In this document: piece by piece, positions 16,162 through 24,803 of the stretch
Layout of the letters: each line of letters begins with the position of its first letter
Position numbering within the stretch: position 1 is the stretch's first letter
NCBI RefSeq assembly: GCF_041224415.1
Contig: NZ_JBGFFE010000002.1
Coordinates: 248,001-312,000 of the forward strand
Source of the DNA: Clostridium_B lapidicellarium
Lineage (GTDB): Bacteria; Bacillota; Clostridia; Clostridiales; Clostridiaceae
Reading direction: 5' to 3'
Length of the DNA: 64,000 nucleotides
The notes under the pieces: generated by a model
Told to the model about the DNA's origin: nothing
The model's input: the letters and a program-made list of their open reading frames with translations, nothing else
Database searches by the model: none
Made by a program: the position numbers and the translations under genes

Positions 16162-17319
16162 ATGAAAATAGGAATAGATGGACGTGCTGCAAAATGGTAT
16201 AGAGGTACAGGTATAGGTACCTACACTTATCAACTTATAAGTTGTTTAAATAATATTGATAATATAAATAACTATTTGCTTTTCATGCCGAAAAGTTTTA
16301 GAAATGATATATGTTTAAAAAAAAATTTTACTTTAAACACTATTCCTCCCCAAAATAAAAATAGTTTTTGGGAGGAAATAAATATACCCAACAAAATAAA
16401 ATACAATAAAATAGAATTATATCATGTGCCGCAAAATGGCGTAGGGCTACCGGTAGATAAAAATTGTAAATTTGTAATAACACTTCATGATGTGATTCCA
16501 TATAAGATGCCTAAAACCGTAAGTGATAGGTATTTAAAAATTTTTTTTGATTATATACCTGATATAATACCTAAATGTGATGGAATAATTACAGTTTCAA
16601 ATTTCTCTAAAAAAGACATAATAAAAACCTTCAATTTCCCCGAAGATAAAATATATGTGACTCATCTGGCCAGTGAGGATATCTACAAACCCCTGGACAA
16701 AAACGTTAGCAGATATATAGCAAAAAGATATTATTCTATAACAGGAGATTATATACTCTATGTTGGCGGTTTCAGTCCCAGAAAAAATATACTGGGTTTA
16801 ATAGAAAGTTTTAGTAAATTTATATCGTTATATAAAAAACCTGTAAAACTTGTGATTGCAGGTATGAAGGGAAAATCCTACAATATTTATAAAAAACGCA
16901 CTGAAACACTAAATATACCTGACAAAGTCATATTTCCCGGATTTATATCCATGGAGCACCTTCCCTATATATATAATGCCGCTAAACTATTCGTATATCC
17001 CTCTTTTTATGAGGGATTTGGTCTGCCTCCGATAGAAGCCATGGCCTGTGGGGTTCCCGTAATAACTTCAAATACAACTTCTTTACCTGAGGTTGTTGGA
17101 AATGGAGCTTTCCTTGTAAACCCCAAAGATCAAGATGATTTATGCCAAGCCATGTTGAATATATTATCAGACAGCACTTTCAAAAACAAACTTATCTCGT
17201 CGGGAATTCAAAGGGCTTCCCAATTGAGCTGGAAAAAAACAGCTATTGACACTATAGTCATATACAATAAAATACTTGGTAAAAGAATCAATTCTAAAAT
17301 ACACATGCCCTTAAAATAG
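16162..17319 (+). CDS. CotSA-like glycosyltransferase, GT4 family
   Basis: The 386-aa protein starts MKIGIDGRAAKWYRGTGIGT and has the GT-B C-terminal signature YEGFGLPPIEAMACG (~281-295) with the paired glutamates that bind the nucleotide sugar. It belongs to retaining family GT4. Placement beside CotS genes matches CotSA of Bacillus, suggesting that it sugars coat components. ATG 16162 follows GAGAGGAAT; the frame is open to 16129. A second, similar enzyme lies at 20611, and the two share the same opening and closing motifs, so they are likely an old duplication. The stop codon falls inside the loop of its terminator. Confidence 0.85.
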   Translation: MKIGIDGRAAKWYRGTGIGTYTYQLISCLNNIDNINNYLLFMPKSFRNDICLKKNFTLNTIPPQNKNSFWEEINIPNKIKYNKIELYHVPQNGVGLPVDKNCKFVITLHDVIPYKMPKTVSDRYLKIFFDYIPDIIPKCDGIITVSNFSKKDIIKTFNFPEDKIYVTHLASEDIYKPLDKNVSRYIAKRYYSITGDYILYVGGFSPRKNILGLIESFSKFISLYKKPVKLVIAGMKGKSYNIYKKRTETLNIPDKVIFPGFISMEHLPYIYNAAKLFVYPSFYEGFGLPPIEAMACGVPVITSNTTSLPEVVGNGAFLVNPKDQDDLCQAMLNILSDSTFKNKLISSGIQRASQLSWKKTAIDTIVIYNKILGKRINSKIHMPLK

Positions 17320-17333
17320 GGCATGTGTATTTT
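17296..17333. terminator. Bidirectional terminator overlapping a stop codon
   Basis: A perfect 15-bp stem (AAAATACACATGCCC with its complement) has A and T ends on both sides, so it works on both strands. The plus-strand gene's TAG stop is in the loop; the minus-strand CotS operon ends at 17337. Confidence 0.85.
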
Positions 17334-17336
17334 AAA

Positions 17337-18362
17337 TCATTTTTTTAAAATTGTATCCTTAAATTCTTCTAAAAATTCTTTTCTCTCCTCTCTGTATCTT
17401 ATTTTTCTCTTCAATCTATCCAGGAATACCTCTTCTTCCCAATTCTTTCGCTTAGTATAATAATCTTTAGATATAGTATAAAAGTCATTTGGAAAATTCA
17501 ACATGGCATATAATACTTCAAGCTCTCTATCACTTAAAGTGTTCTCTGTACAATAGCTGTTTATTATCAATCTCGTTTTTTCAATATCAAAGGCAAAATT
17601 TTTTACAACTTTGTTTATAAAATTACACAAGTCATGCACCTTAAGATCTATAATAGCATAATCAAAATCTACAAAATAAGCTTTATTGTCATTTATCAAT
17701 ATATTGTGATAAGCTAAATCATGATGACACACTGCTATTTTATCCTCTTCACTGCACAGCTTATAATAGCAGGATTTTTCCAGCAGCTTTTCACTCTTTT
17801 CTATTTCTCTTATATAATGCCGTGAATTATATATGAATATTTTATCAAATTCCGTCTTCTTCTCATGTATATCTGCTATACTCCTGAAAAATTCCATTTC
17901 CTGAACTCTTCTTTTAAAGACATCGATAAGCCTTCCATTATTGTACTTGTTATTCATACTGCTTTTAAACCCTTCAGAAGCAAGGTGATATTCTGCCAAT
18001 CCCTTAGATGCAATATCCAAATCCACGGGGTTACTGAAATTGCATTCCTTTCCGTTGACCATATCCATTATACAGTACATATCACCTTTCCAAATCGTAT
18101 ATATATGGCCGCTCTTGTTTTTTACAAAATTAATCACTCTCGGGAACTTACTCCTTACATAATCTAAAACTTCATATATGAATTTCAGTTCATCCAAAGT
18201 ATATTCTACTTTTTTTAATATTTTTTCTCCTTTATCCGTAGAAATCATATATACATTTCTTACAGGTATGATATCATTTATTTTCAGGTCAAATTTATCA
18301 AAAAAATCCATACACAAATCATATTTAGCTAAATACTTTTTATCTCCATATCTATCTATCAA
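17337..18362 (-). CDS. CotS family spore coat protein (kinase fold)
   Basis: The 341-aa protein has the family motifs CHHDLAYHN and FVDFDYA in the same order and spacing as the 15047 gene, and a matching N-terminal lobe (NVYMISTDKGEKILKK). It starts at TTG 18362 behind GGGGGG, six bases upstream. It is the last gene of a four-gene minus-strand unit (20419 to 17337), with 28 bp to the preceding gene. Role in the spore coat is inferred from family and location; substrate is unknown. Confidence 0.85.
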   Translation of the reverse strand: MIDRYGDKKYLAKYDLCMDFFDKFDLKINDIIPVRNVYMISTDKGEKILKKVEYTLDELKFIYEVLDYVRSKFPRVINFVKNKSGHIYTIWKGDMYCIMDMVNGKECNFSNPVDLDIASKGLAEYHLASEGFKSSMNNKYNNGRLIDVFKRRVQEMEFFRSIADIHEKKTEFDKIFIYNSRHYIREIEKSEKLLEKSCYYKLCSEEDKIAVCHHDLAYHNILINDNKAYFVDFDYAIIDLKVHDLCNFINKVVKNFAFDIEKTRLIINSYCTENTLSDRELEVLYAMLNFPNDFYTISKDYYTKRKNWEEEVFLDRLKRKIRYREERKEFLEEFKDTILKK

Positions 18363-18390
18363 TTAAATCCCCCCTTATTGCCGGATATAA

Positions 18391-19158
18391 TTAAATCAAG
18401 CTATCCCCATCCTCTTCAATGGACTTATTTAATTTCATCAAATATTCTTCTTCATCCCAGTCTCTGGTATGATATCTATATCTGCTGTAACACCTCATAA
18501 ATTGGCGTGGATAAGATAATATGGACAATATAAATTCTGCGCTGTCGTTGTCCAAATTCTCATATTTACAAAAATCAGAAACAATACGGTTAAAATCCAC
18601 TTTTGTATTTTTTCTTTTCAACTTATTTAGGAAATACAGTGCATCCATTTCTACCATATTATAGCAGCAGCCTTTTATATCCGCCACTTCTATATTCCCA
18701 TTTTTGTCCCTTCTCAAATTATCAAAATAAGTATTTTTAAGACACATTTCAATTCTACCCATACTTCTCAATATTAAATCTATATAATGATGCTCATATA
18801 TATTGTTCAAACACTTTTCTGCTCTCGTCAGATACTTTTCCCCCACTTCATTTATTTTTTTTTGGAAAGTATTTTTATCTCTCAATCTTTTTATCATGCC
18901 TATATCTTTTTTCAGCCTTCTATTGTAAATCTTATATTGTTCCACCGTTTTGCCTATGTTGTTGTTCAGGCGCTTATTCATAACACCAGTATATCCCAAT
19001 GTTTTTACATGGAATTCACTTATTGTAAAAATTTGATTTTCTATCTCATTCAAAGTTAAGTCTTCACGCTTAACCTTGTCTCCAAATCTTTTTACTACAA
19101 TTATTCCTTTTGATTGTAAATATCTTATAAAATATGATTCAATGCTGCTGCAGTACAC
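18391..19158 (-). CDS. Degenerate CotS-related protein
   Basis: This 255-aa protein aligns with CotS proteins over the middle and end: FHVKTLGYTG matches the xLHxxSxGYxP region, and its tail (LSILSYPRQFMRCYSRYRYHTRDWDEEEYLMKLNK) follows the family closely. The N-terminal lobe is almost missing and the catalytic motifs are replaced: CHHDxxxHN is CLKNTYFDN and VIDFDYC is VADIKGC. It cannot be a normal phosphotransferase. The frame is intact, starts at GTG 19158 behind GAGGTG and sits inside the cotS operon, so it is probably expressed, perhaps as a structural or regulatory pseudoenzyme. Confidence 0.75.
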   Translation of the reverse strand: MYCSSIESYFIRYLQSKGIIVVKRFGDKVKREDLTLNEIENQIFTISEFHVKTLGYTGVMNKRLNNNIGKTVEQYKIYNRRLKKDIGMIKRLRDKNTFQKKINEVGEKYLTRAEKCLNNIYEHHYIDLILRSMGRIEMCLKNTYFDNLRRDKNGNIEVADIKGCCYNMVEMDALYFLNKLKRKNTKVDFNRIVSDFCKYENLDNDSAEFILSILSYPRQFMRCYSRYRYHTRDWDEEEYLMKLNKSIEEDGDSLI

Positions 19159-19195
19159 TTTTAAATCACCTCATAACCTTACTTTTGTCCTAATT

Positions 19196-19393
19196 CTATT
19201 TGTGCATTTTCCTCATTTCTCTCAGTATATGACGTTTTCTCTTTTCGAGTTTCATAACTTCTTTTTTCTTTTTATGCATTTTTTCCAGCTGTTTCACAGT
19301 TTTTTTTAAGCTCTCTGCCTTATTTTCATAGTATCCCGGGTCATTATCCTGAACTCTTTCTGTTTTTTGTGAATGTGATCTTTTATGCGACAT
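19196..19393 (-). CDS. Small basic coiled-coil protein in the cotS operon
   Basis: This 65-aa protein is strongly basic, with many Lys, Arg and His, and residues ~24-65 look like one long helix or coiled coil. There is no membrane segment. It has a good AAGGAG ribosome site and lies 18 bp after one cotS gene and 37 bp before the degenerate one. It is not recognised; as part of a mother-cell operon it may be a coat protein, and its charge would suit binding acidic partners. Confidence 0.65.
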   Translation of the reverse strand: MSHKRSHSQKTERVQDNDPGYYENKAESLKKTVKQLEKMHKKKKEVMKLEKRKRHILREMRKMHK

Positions 19394-19411
19394 AAATCAC
19401 CACTCCTTACA

Positions 19412-20419
19412 TCAACTATATTTTTCATTTCGAAATTCTCTTATAAATTCTAATCTGCCCTGTCCATCTTTAAGCATTCTGCATAATTTTTTAATAAAAA
19501 AATCTTCTCCCCAAGGCTGTTTCTCCCAATAATACTGTATTCCTATCTGCCAATAATTTTGGGGGAATTCCATAAAACCAGCCATAATAGGTATATCTTC
19601 TTCTTTTACATTATTTATTGAACTATATACATTTATAATGAAATTTGCACTGTCAAGCTTCCATTTGCCATTTTTTAGCACTCTTATAATCAGGCTGGAT
19701 AGATCGTGAAGATACGTGTCCATCATACAGTAGTCAAAATCTATAATATTTACTTCTCCTTTATCATCTATCAAAACATTGTGGTTTGCATAATCATGGT
19801 GACAGAATCCGCCGTGTTTTATCTGTCTTTTCATGTTATTGATATAATCAGAATTTTTTAAATGCTCTATAGCACTCTCTGCAACATTTATTTCTTCACT
19901 CATGGCATTTAAATACAATATATCAAATTCTCCCTTATGTGGTTTATCCAGTATCTTTTTTTTAAAATCCAATATTTCATTTCTTCTAGTAATAAAATTA
20001 TCTATCCATTTAAACCACCCTATCCTTGGATTCATTTCATCTATAACTTTAAAACCATAACTTTTTTTATGAAGTTCTGCTAATTTTGAGGCGGCCATCA
20101 AAACATCTAATGAACTATTATAGTCACACTTCCTAGAATTAATCCATCTACACAGATAAGCATAGGAATTGCCTATTTTTACATAATCTTTTTTATTGCT
20201 GGTACTTATTATTTCAGGAATGCTCCTAAATTTCTTATTTTGGAGATGCTTTATAGCGGAAATTATAAATAGAAAATGTCCGAAATCATAATTTATCACT
20301 TTCAAACAATATTTATCATACTCGGTATAAATTTTATATATACTTTTTATTTTTTCTATGAATTCAATATGAATATCATAGGCATCTTCAACATATTTTC
20401 GTATTCTCAGTATATCCAA
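19412..20419 (-). CDS. CotS family spore coat protein (kinase fold)
   Basis: The 335-aa protein carries CHHDYANHN and IIDFDYC and the usual helical C-terminal end, with all catalytic-type residues kept. It starts at TTG 20419 with GGAGG about ten bases upstream. It is first in a four-gene operon (this gene, the small basic protein, the degenerate CotS, and the 17337 gene) and has a sigma-K-type promoter 33 bp upstream, consistent with late mother-cell expression and a coat role. Confidence 0.85.
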   Translation of the reverse strand: MDILRIRKYVEDAYDIHIEFIEKIKSIYKIYTEYDKYCLKVINYDFGHFLFIISAIKHLQNKKFRSIPEIISTSNKKDYVKIGNSYAYLCRWINSRKCDYNSSLDVLMAASKLAELHKKSYGFKVIDEMNPRIGWFKWIDNFITRRNEILDFKKKILDKPHKGEFDILYLNAMSEEINVAESAIEHLKNSDYINNMKRQIKHGGFCHHDYANHNVLIDDKGEVNIIDFDYCMMDTYLHDLSSLIIRVLKNGKWKLDSANFIINVYSSINNVKEEDIPIMAGFMEFPQNYWQIGIQYYWEKQPWGEDFFIKKLCRMLKDGQGRLEFIREFRNEKYS

Positions 20420-20451
20420 AAGCCTCTTCCTCCAAAAAATTACTATATACG

Positions 20452-20480
20452 TAGTATATGTCTAATCTCACAGGTATGTG
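20452..20480 (-). promoter_or_regulatory. Sigma-K-type promoter of the cotS operon
   Basis: CAC (20478-20480), 17 bases, then CATATACTA (20452-20460) on the minus strand fit AC-N17-CATAnnnTA exactly, as at yabG. Confidence 0.7.
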
Positions 20481-20528
20481 ATAGATATAAGATGATTGCT
20501 GGTTCAAGGTACAGCATCAAGTTATTTT

Positions 20529-20557
20529 CACCATTTTATAGGGGTATTAATAATATA
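20529..20557 (+). promoter_or_regulatory. Possible sigma-K promoter of the second glycosyltransferase
   Basis: On the plus strand CAC, 17 bases and AATAATATA fit the sigma-K pattern except for A in place of the first C of the -10. It would give a leader of about 45 bases before the gene at 20611. Confidence 0.35.
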
Positions 20558-20610
20558 TATTAGGACGCTTCAATCATTTTAGTGTTACTAGAGTATGGAG
20601 GTAGAGAAGA

Positions 20611-21729
20611 ATGAAGATTGCCGTTGATGCAAGGGGAATTAACTGGTATAGAGGCACCGGCATAGGTACTTATACGGAAAAGATATTAGAATTTATGATT
20701 AAAAATCACAGGGAAAATTTTTATAATATATATTGGTCAGGTAATAAGTACGAGGCTTTTAGGCAAAAAAATACTAAAATAATAATGTCTTCCAGAAGAC
20801 AGCATAGATTTTTTGAACAATTCTATTTTCCTGAAAATTTAAAAAGAGAAACCATTGATATATATCACATTCCTCAAAACGGTATTGACATATCTGAAAA
20901 TATAAGCTGTAAAAAAGTTGTCACCATACATGACTTGATACCTTATGTACTTCCCGAAACTGTCGGTAAAGGATATTTAAAAAAATTTTTAAGACAAATG
21001 CCAAATATCATCAATCTAGCTGACGGAATAATAACTGTATCCAACCACTCTAAAAATGATATATTAAAATTTTTCCCAATTGATAAAGAAAAGATATTTG
21101 TCACTCCTCTAGCTGCAGATGACAAATACAAACCTTTGGAAAAAGACAAATGCAGATACAATATAAAAACAAAATACAATATAAATAATCCATTTATTCT
21201 CTATATAGGAGGTTTCAGCCCCAGAAAAAACGTATCATCATTGATTGCTGCTTTTTCTAAAATTCACAAAAATTTAGACAGAAATTACGATTTAATTATA
21301 GTTGGATCAAACAAAGATGATTTGGATGTGTTAAAAAATTTAAGTATGGACTTGAATATAAAAGACAATGTCAAATTTACTGGATTTGTAGAAGAGGAAA
21401 TGTTACCTGTTTTTTATAATGCCTGTGATATATTCATATATCCATCTTTATATGAAGGATTCGGACTTCCTCCGTTAGAATCCATGAGCTGCGGTACTCC
21501 TGTAATAACTTCAAATACATCATCTATTCCGGAAGTGGTAGGAGATGGTGGAATTTTAATAAACCCCTTTGATACAAAAAGTCTTATGTATTCCATAGAG
21601 GCCCTTCTCAACGATGAGAGCATAAGAGAAGCTCTGAGCTTTAAAGCTTTAAAACAGGCATCTAAATTTTCCTGGGAAAAAACCTCAGAAAATACTATTA
21701 AGGCTTATAAAAAAATTTTGGATATGTAA
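20611..21729 (+). CDS. CotSA-like glycosyltransferase, GT4 family
   Basis: The 372-aa protein begins MKIAVDARGINWYRGTGIGT and has LYIGGFSPRKN and YEGFGLPPLESMSCG, the donor-binding motifs of GT4 enzymes. It closely resembles the enzyme at 16162 in every landmark. The ATG follows GGAGGTAGAGAAGA. It is divergent from the cotS operon, sharing an intergenic region that carries one clear and one weak sigma-K-type promoter. A role in sugaring the spore coat is inferred from this setting. Confidence 0.85.
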   Translation: MKIAVDARGINWYRGTGIGTYTEKILEFMIKNHRENFYNIYWSGNKYEAFRQKNTKIIMSSRRQHRFFEQFYFPENLKRETIDIYHIPQNGIDISENISCKKVVTIHDLIPYVLPETVGKGYLKKFLRQMPNIINLADGIITVSNHSKNDILKFFPIDKEKIFVTPLAADDKYKPLEKDKCRYNIKTKYNINNPFILYIGGFSPRKNVSSLIAAFSKIHKNLDRNYDLIIVGSNKDDLDVLKNLSMDLNIKDNVKFTGFVEEEMLPVFYNACDIFIYPSLYEGFGLPPLESMSCGTPVITSNTSSIPEVVGDGGILINPFDTKSLMYSIEALLNDESIREALSFKALKQASKFSWEKTSENTIKAYKKILDM

Positions 21730-21741
21730 TACAATTGCAAA

Positions 21742-21788
21742 AGCAAAAACCTTTTAACTAATCCCGCTCCAAGTTAAAAGGTTTTGCT
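21742..21788. terminator. Hairpin between convergent genes
   Basis: GCAAAAACCTTTTAACT pairs with AGTTAAAAGGTTTTGC around an 11-base loop, lying between the glycosyltransferase and the solute-binding protein gene. T runs are short on both sides. Confidence 0.6.
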
Positions 21789-21862
21789 TCTATGTTAAAA
21801 GATCCCTATGATTAATATTCCCTATTTTTATTATACACTAATTTTCAGGTTTAGTAAACGTT

Positions 21863-23122
21863 TTATAAGTGTATTTCTATATTTTCTTCTATGTTTTTAA
21901 GGTTTTGATTTTTTATATTGATTCCAGTTAAAACTTTACTTATTTTATCTCTTATTTGTGGAAAATTTTTAGTATAATTTATACCAAAACTCCCTTCTTC
22001 CACCCGTGCAAATAAATCCCACACTCTGTCGTTAAAATAAGAAATCCGTTTGTTAAAATCCACAAAATTATATGCAGTCGTATATACCGGGAATCTACCA
22101 TATTGATTCAATAAGTCCAGCTGTAACTTATTATCCGTAAGTGCAAAATTTATAAAAGCCTGGGCTAAATTAGCCTGTTTAGTGTTTTTATTTATTACCA
22201 AATTGGTTCCTCCAAGAGAGGCATCTCTATTTCCCCCTGGCTCAAAAGCAGGCAATTTCATTATACTCCATTTATAATTATCCTTTGGATAGGTATTCAT
22301 AAGCAATTTGATATAAGTAGGATCAGCAATAAACGATAGCACTTTGTTTTCGTTTAATCCGTCTATCAAAGCACTTTTAGAATCAAAATCTTTTATCAAA
22401 TCCTCCCCATAGAAGATCTTAGCCAATTCCATGACCCTGGCCCATTTTTGGGATTTAAATCCCAACTTGCCACTTTCATTAAAGTAACTAGTTCCCAATT
22501 GATTTGCAAGCAGTAAAAAAATATTGTCATTACAGTCAGAAACATTTCCCATAAATGTTCCCCCAGTATTTTTCTTTATTTTTCTCCCCACTTCTATATA
22601 ATCACTCCAGGTCTTTATGTTATTTACATCCACTCCCTCCTGATAAAATATATCCTTCCTATACACTATGGCTTTAGGATATGTATCCCAAGGTAATGCA
22701 TAAAGTGAGCCTTTCATAGTATCATTACTGACTTTATCGCCCAGCAGATTATTCTTATACGAATTCACCGAATTTGTCATTTTTAAAATCTTATCTGAAT
22801 ACGCAGATAAAACATGCTTCATACAGCTGTCACTTACAGTTAATATATCTGAATGATACCTGTAATTATCCAGTATAGACCTGACGTTATTATCTGTATC
22901 CTTTACTACTATGACATCTACTTTAGATTTTTTATGTATCTCATTAAACTTGTCTGCTGCAAGTTTTAACTGTGGTCCATGCTCTGTATCAGTTACAACC
23001 TCAATATTTCCATGAAGTGCCTTCCCGTCATCTCGGGCAGATTGATTTTTACTGCAGGAAGCAGCAAATATTAAAATTATAACTGATGTTAAGGACAATA
23101 TTACTTTTGTGCACTTGTTCAT
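21863..23122 (-). CDS. ABC transporter solute-binding lipoprotein (orphan)
   Basis: The 419-aa protein starts with a lipoprotein signal peptide ending in the lipobox FAASC (Cys23) and has the family-1 solute-binding fold: ALPWDTYPKAIVYRKDIF near residue 145 and a C-terminal half with FINFALTDNKLQLDLLNQYGRFP. Family-1 members usually bind sugars or sugar alcohols. No permease or ATPase gene is adjacent, so its membrane partners lie elsewhere, or it has a sensing role. ATG follows AGGGG. It is a single gene; downstream it shares a hairpin with the convergent glycosyltransferase. Confidence 0.8.
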   Translation of the reverse strand: MNKCTKVILSLTSVIILIFAASCSKNQSARDDGKALHGNIEVVTDTEHGPQLKLAADKFNEIHKKSKVDVIVVKDTDNNVRSILDNYRYHSDILTVSDSCMKHVLSAYSDKILKMTNSVNSYKNNLLGDKVSNDTMKGSLYALPWDTYPKAIVYRKDIFYQEGVDVNNIKTWSDYIEVGRKIKKNTGGTFMGNVSDCNDNIFLLLANQLGTSYFNESGKLGFKSQKWARVMELAKIFYGEDLIKDFDSKSALIDGLNENKVLSFIADPTYIKLLMNTYPKDNYKWSIMKLPAFEPGGNRDASLGGTNLVINKNTKQANLAQAFINFALTDNKLQLDLLNQYGRFPVYTTAYNFVDFNKRISYFNDRVWDLFARVEEGSFGINYTKNFPQIRDKISKVLTGINIKNQNLKNIEENIEIHL

Positions 23123-23231
23123 AAAAATTCCCCTACTTTTCTGCTAAGATTAATTTGAAATATCCATTTTAAATTAATCTTAACAAATAAAAATATATCT
23201 TTCAACTTTACTTATAAAAACTTGTAAATTT

Positions 23232-23267
23232 AAAACGTCCGAAGAAATATATTTCTTCGGATGTTTT
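23232..23267 (-). terminator. Intrinsic terminator after the radical SAM gene
   Basis: AAAACATCCGAAGAAA pairs with TTTCTTCGGACGTTTT on the minus strand around a four-base loop, seven bases past the stop. Confidence 0.75.
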
Positions 23268-23273
23268 AAAGAT

Positions 23274-24656
23274 TTAACCTTTAGACATTTTATAATTGCC
23301 TTTACAATTAAAATCTTCTTTCCAAGCTTTTTCCGCATACGGTTTATAATTTTCAGCTACCTTATCCAATTTCTTCTTAAATTCAGAATCGTCCAGCATC
23401 ATCTCAGCGCCCTCATCTGTAGGTTTTGCACCAGTTTTCTTTGCAATTTCCCTGATCTGGTTTGTATTATCAATCATCATACACGGCATCAACAAATTTC
23501 TGACGTAGGGCTGTCTCTGCCTCAATTCCTTAAAGAAATCCGATTTAAACACGTCTATAAGTTTTTTACCTTTCAAATTATCCACTGCAAAATGAGCAAA
23601 TATACAAGGTTCAACTTCCTCTTTTGAATTAATATGGCAATAGAATTTACCCGCTATACAGCCTCCTACATAAGGAGCGTCATTGAAAAAGTCAATGGTA
23701 AAATAAGGCTTCGTGGTTCTTATTTCCCTAATTCTTTCTCCCAGATGTATTCTCTGCTCCGGAGTAAGCATTAAATCAACATCAGGTTCCTTCCCTACAG
23801 GCATGAATATAAAATACCATCCCATCTTGGCACCCTTTTCAATCAACATATCTATAAACTTATCTGATGTAACTGTATCTATATTGTATCTACTAACTGC
23901 AGTGGAAACTCCAAATAAAACTCCCCTTTCCCTTAAAAGTTCCATTGCATGCATAACTCTCTTGAATACTCCCCTGCCTCTTCTCTCATCCGTTTCCCTT
24001 TCAAATCCCTCCAGGGAGAACATGGGAATCAAATTTCCAAGTTTTTGTATTCTATCTGCCAGCTTTTCATCAAATAAAGTTCCGTTAGAAAATGGTGTGA
24101 ACATGCAATCGTTATACTTTTCATATATATCAAGCATATAGTCATTTATGAAAGGTTCCCCTCCAAGAATTACAAAATAGTAAATTCCAAGGTCTCTAGC
24201 TTCTCCAATTATCCTATCTACTTCTTCTTTAGGTATGTCATCTTCCTTACTGTAACTCGAAGCATAACAGCCGGTGCACCTTAAATTACATCTCATTGAC
24301 GGACTCATAAGAATTGCAAAAGGTGTCTTTATTCCGGTTTCCTGAAATAATTTCCCCCTTTTGGGGACTCCATACCAAGCGGCATTTGCAAAAAAATTGG
24401 TAAAAAATTTATCTATACAATTTTTATTGGAATCCTTAACAATACTAATAGCAAGATTATGGATTGCAGAGTTTGTTTTATACAACTCTTCAACTCTGAC
24501 TACTTTAGCTAAACTCCCCTCGTCATTTTTTACCGTCTTTTTTACTAATGTAAACAATTTACCAAGGCTTTCTTCTGGATCTTTGTCAAGCAGTTGTACA
24601 CCGGCTTTAACCAATGCATCCTTAGCTGTCTTTTCCAATATCGCAGTCACCTTCAT
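23274..24656 (-). CDS. Radical SAM protein with SPASM-like C-terminal region
   Basis: The 460-aa protein has the radical SAM cysteine motif CNLRCTGCY (~121-129) and ILGGEPF for SAM binding, and further cysteines after GGCIAGKFYCHIN and CIFAHF that could hold an auxiliary [4Fe-4S] cluster, as in SPASM proteins. The first ~100 residues are helical and end in PKRGKLFQETGIKTPFAILM. SPASM enzymes often modify peptides or proteins, but no small precursor gene is next door. It is monocistronic, with an AGGAGG ribosome site and a palindrome just upstream that suggests its own repressor. Substrate unknown. Confidence 0.8.
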   Translation of the reverse strand: MKVTAILEKTAKDALVKAGVQLLDKDPEESLGKLFTLVKKTVKNDEGSLAKVVRVEELYKTNSAIHNLAISIVKDSNKNCIDKFFTNFFANAAWYGVPKRGKLFQETGIKTPFAILMSPSMRCNLRCTGCYASSYSKEDDIPKEEVDRIIGEARDLGIYYFVILGGEPFINDYMLDIYEKYNDCMFTPFSNGTLFDEKLADRIQKLGNLIPMFSLEGFERETDERRGRGVFKRVMHAMELLRERGVLFGVSTAVSRYNIDTVTSDKFIDMLIEKGAKMGWYFIFMPVGKEPDVDLMLTPEQRIHLGERIREIRTTKPYFTIDFFNDAPYVGGCIAGKFYCHINSKEEVEPCIFAHFAVDNLKGKKLIDVFKSDFFKELRQRQPYVRNLLMPCMMIDNTNQIREIAKKTGAKPTDEGAEMMLDDSEFKKKLDKVAENYKPYAEKAWKEDFNCKGNYKMSKG

Positions 24657-24692
24657 ACGGCACTCCTCCTAAATAATAATAACATAAGAAAC

Positions 24693-24711
24693 GAATGCTT
24701 TGAAAACATTC
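24693..24711 (-). promoter_or_regulatory. Palindromic operator candidate before the radical SAM gene
   Basis: GAATGCTTT-G-AAAACATTC is a 19-bp palindrome with one mismatch, 37-55 bp before the start codon. TTGACA near 24785 and TATCAT 18 bp further give a possible promoter upstream, so the site would lie within the leader. TetR-type regulators favour sites of this shape. Confidence 0.35.
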
Positions 24712-24803
24712 ATTTCTCTTTTAAATACATAGAATATACATTATTTATATACCATTATGATATAGTTTTCAATATGCATTTGTCAACATTCAATTATATT
24801 AAA

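Noticed and set aside
16129..21729. The two similar glycosyltransferases as a recent duplication or assembly artefact
   Set aside because: Their nucleotide sequences and many residues differ; only family motifs are shared.
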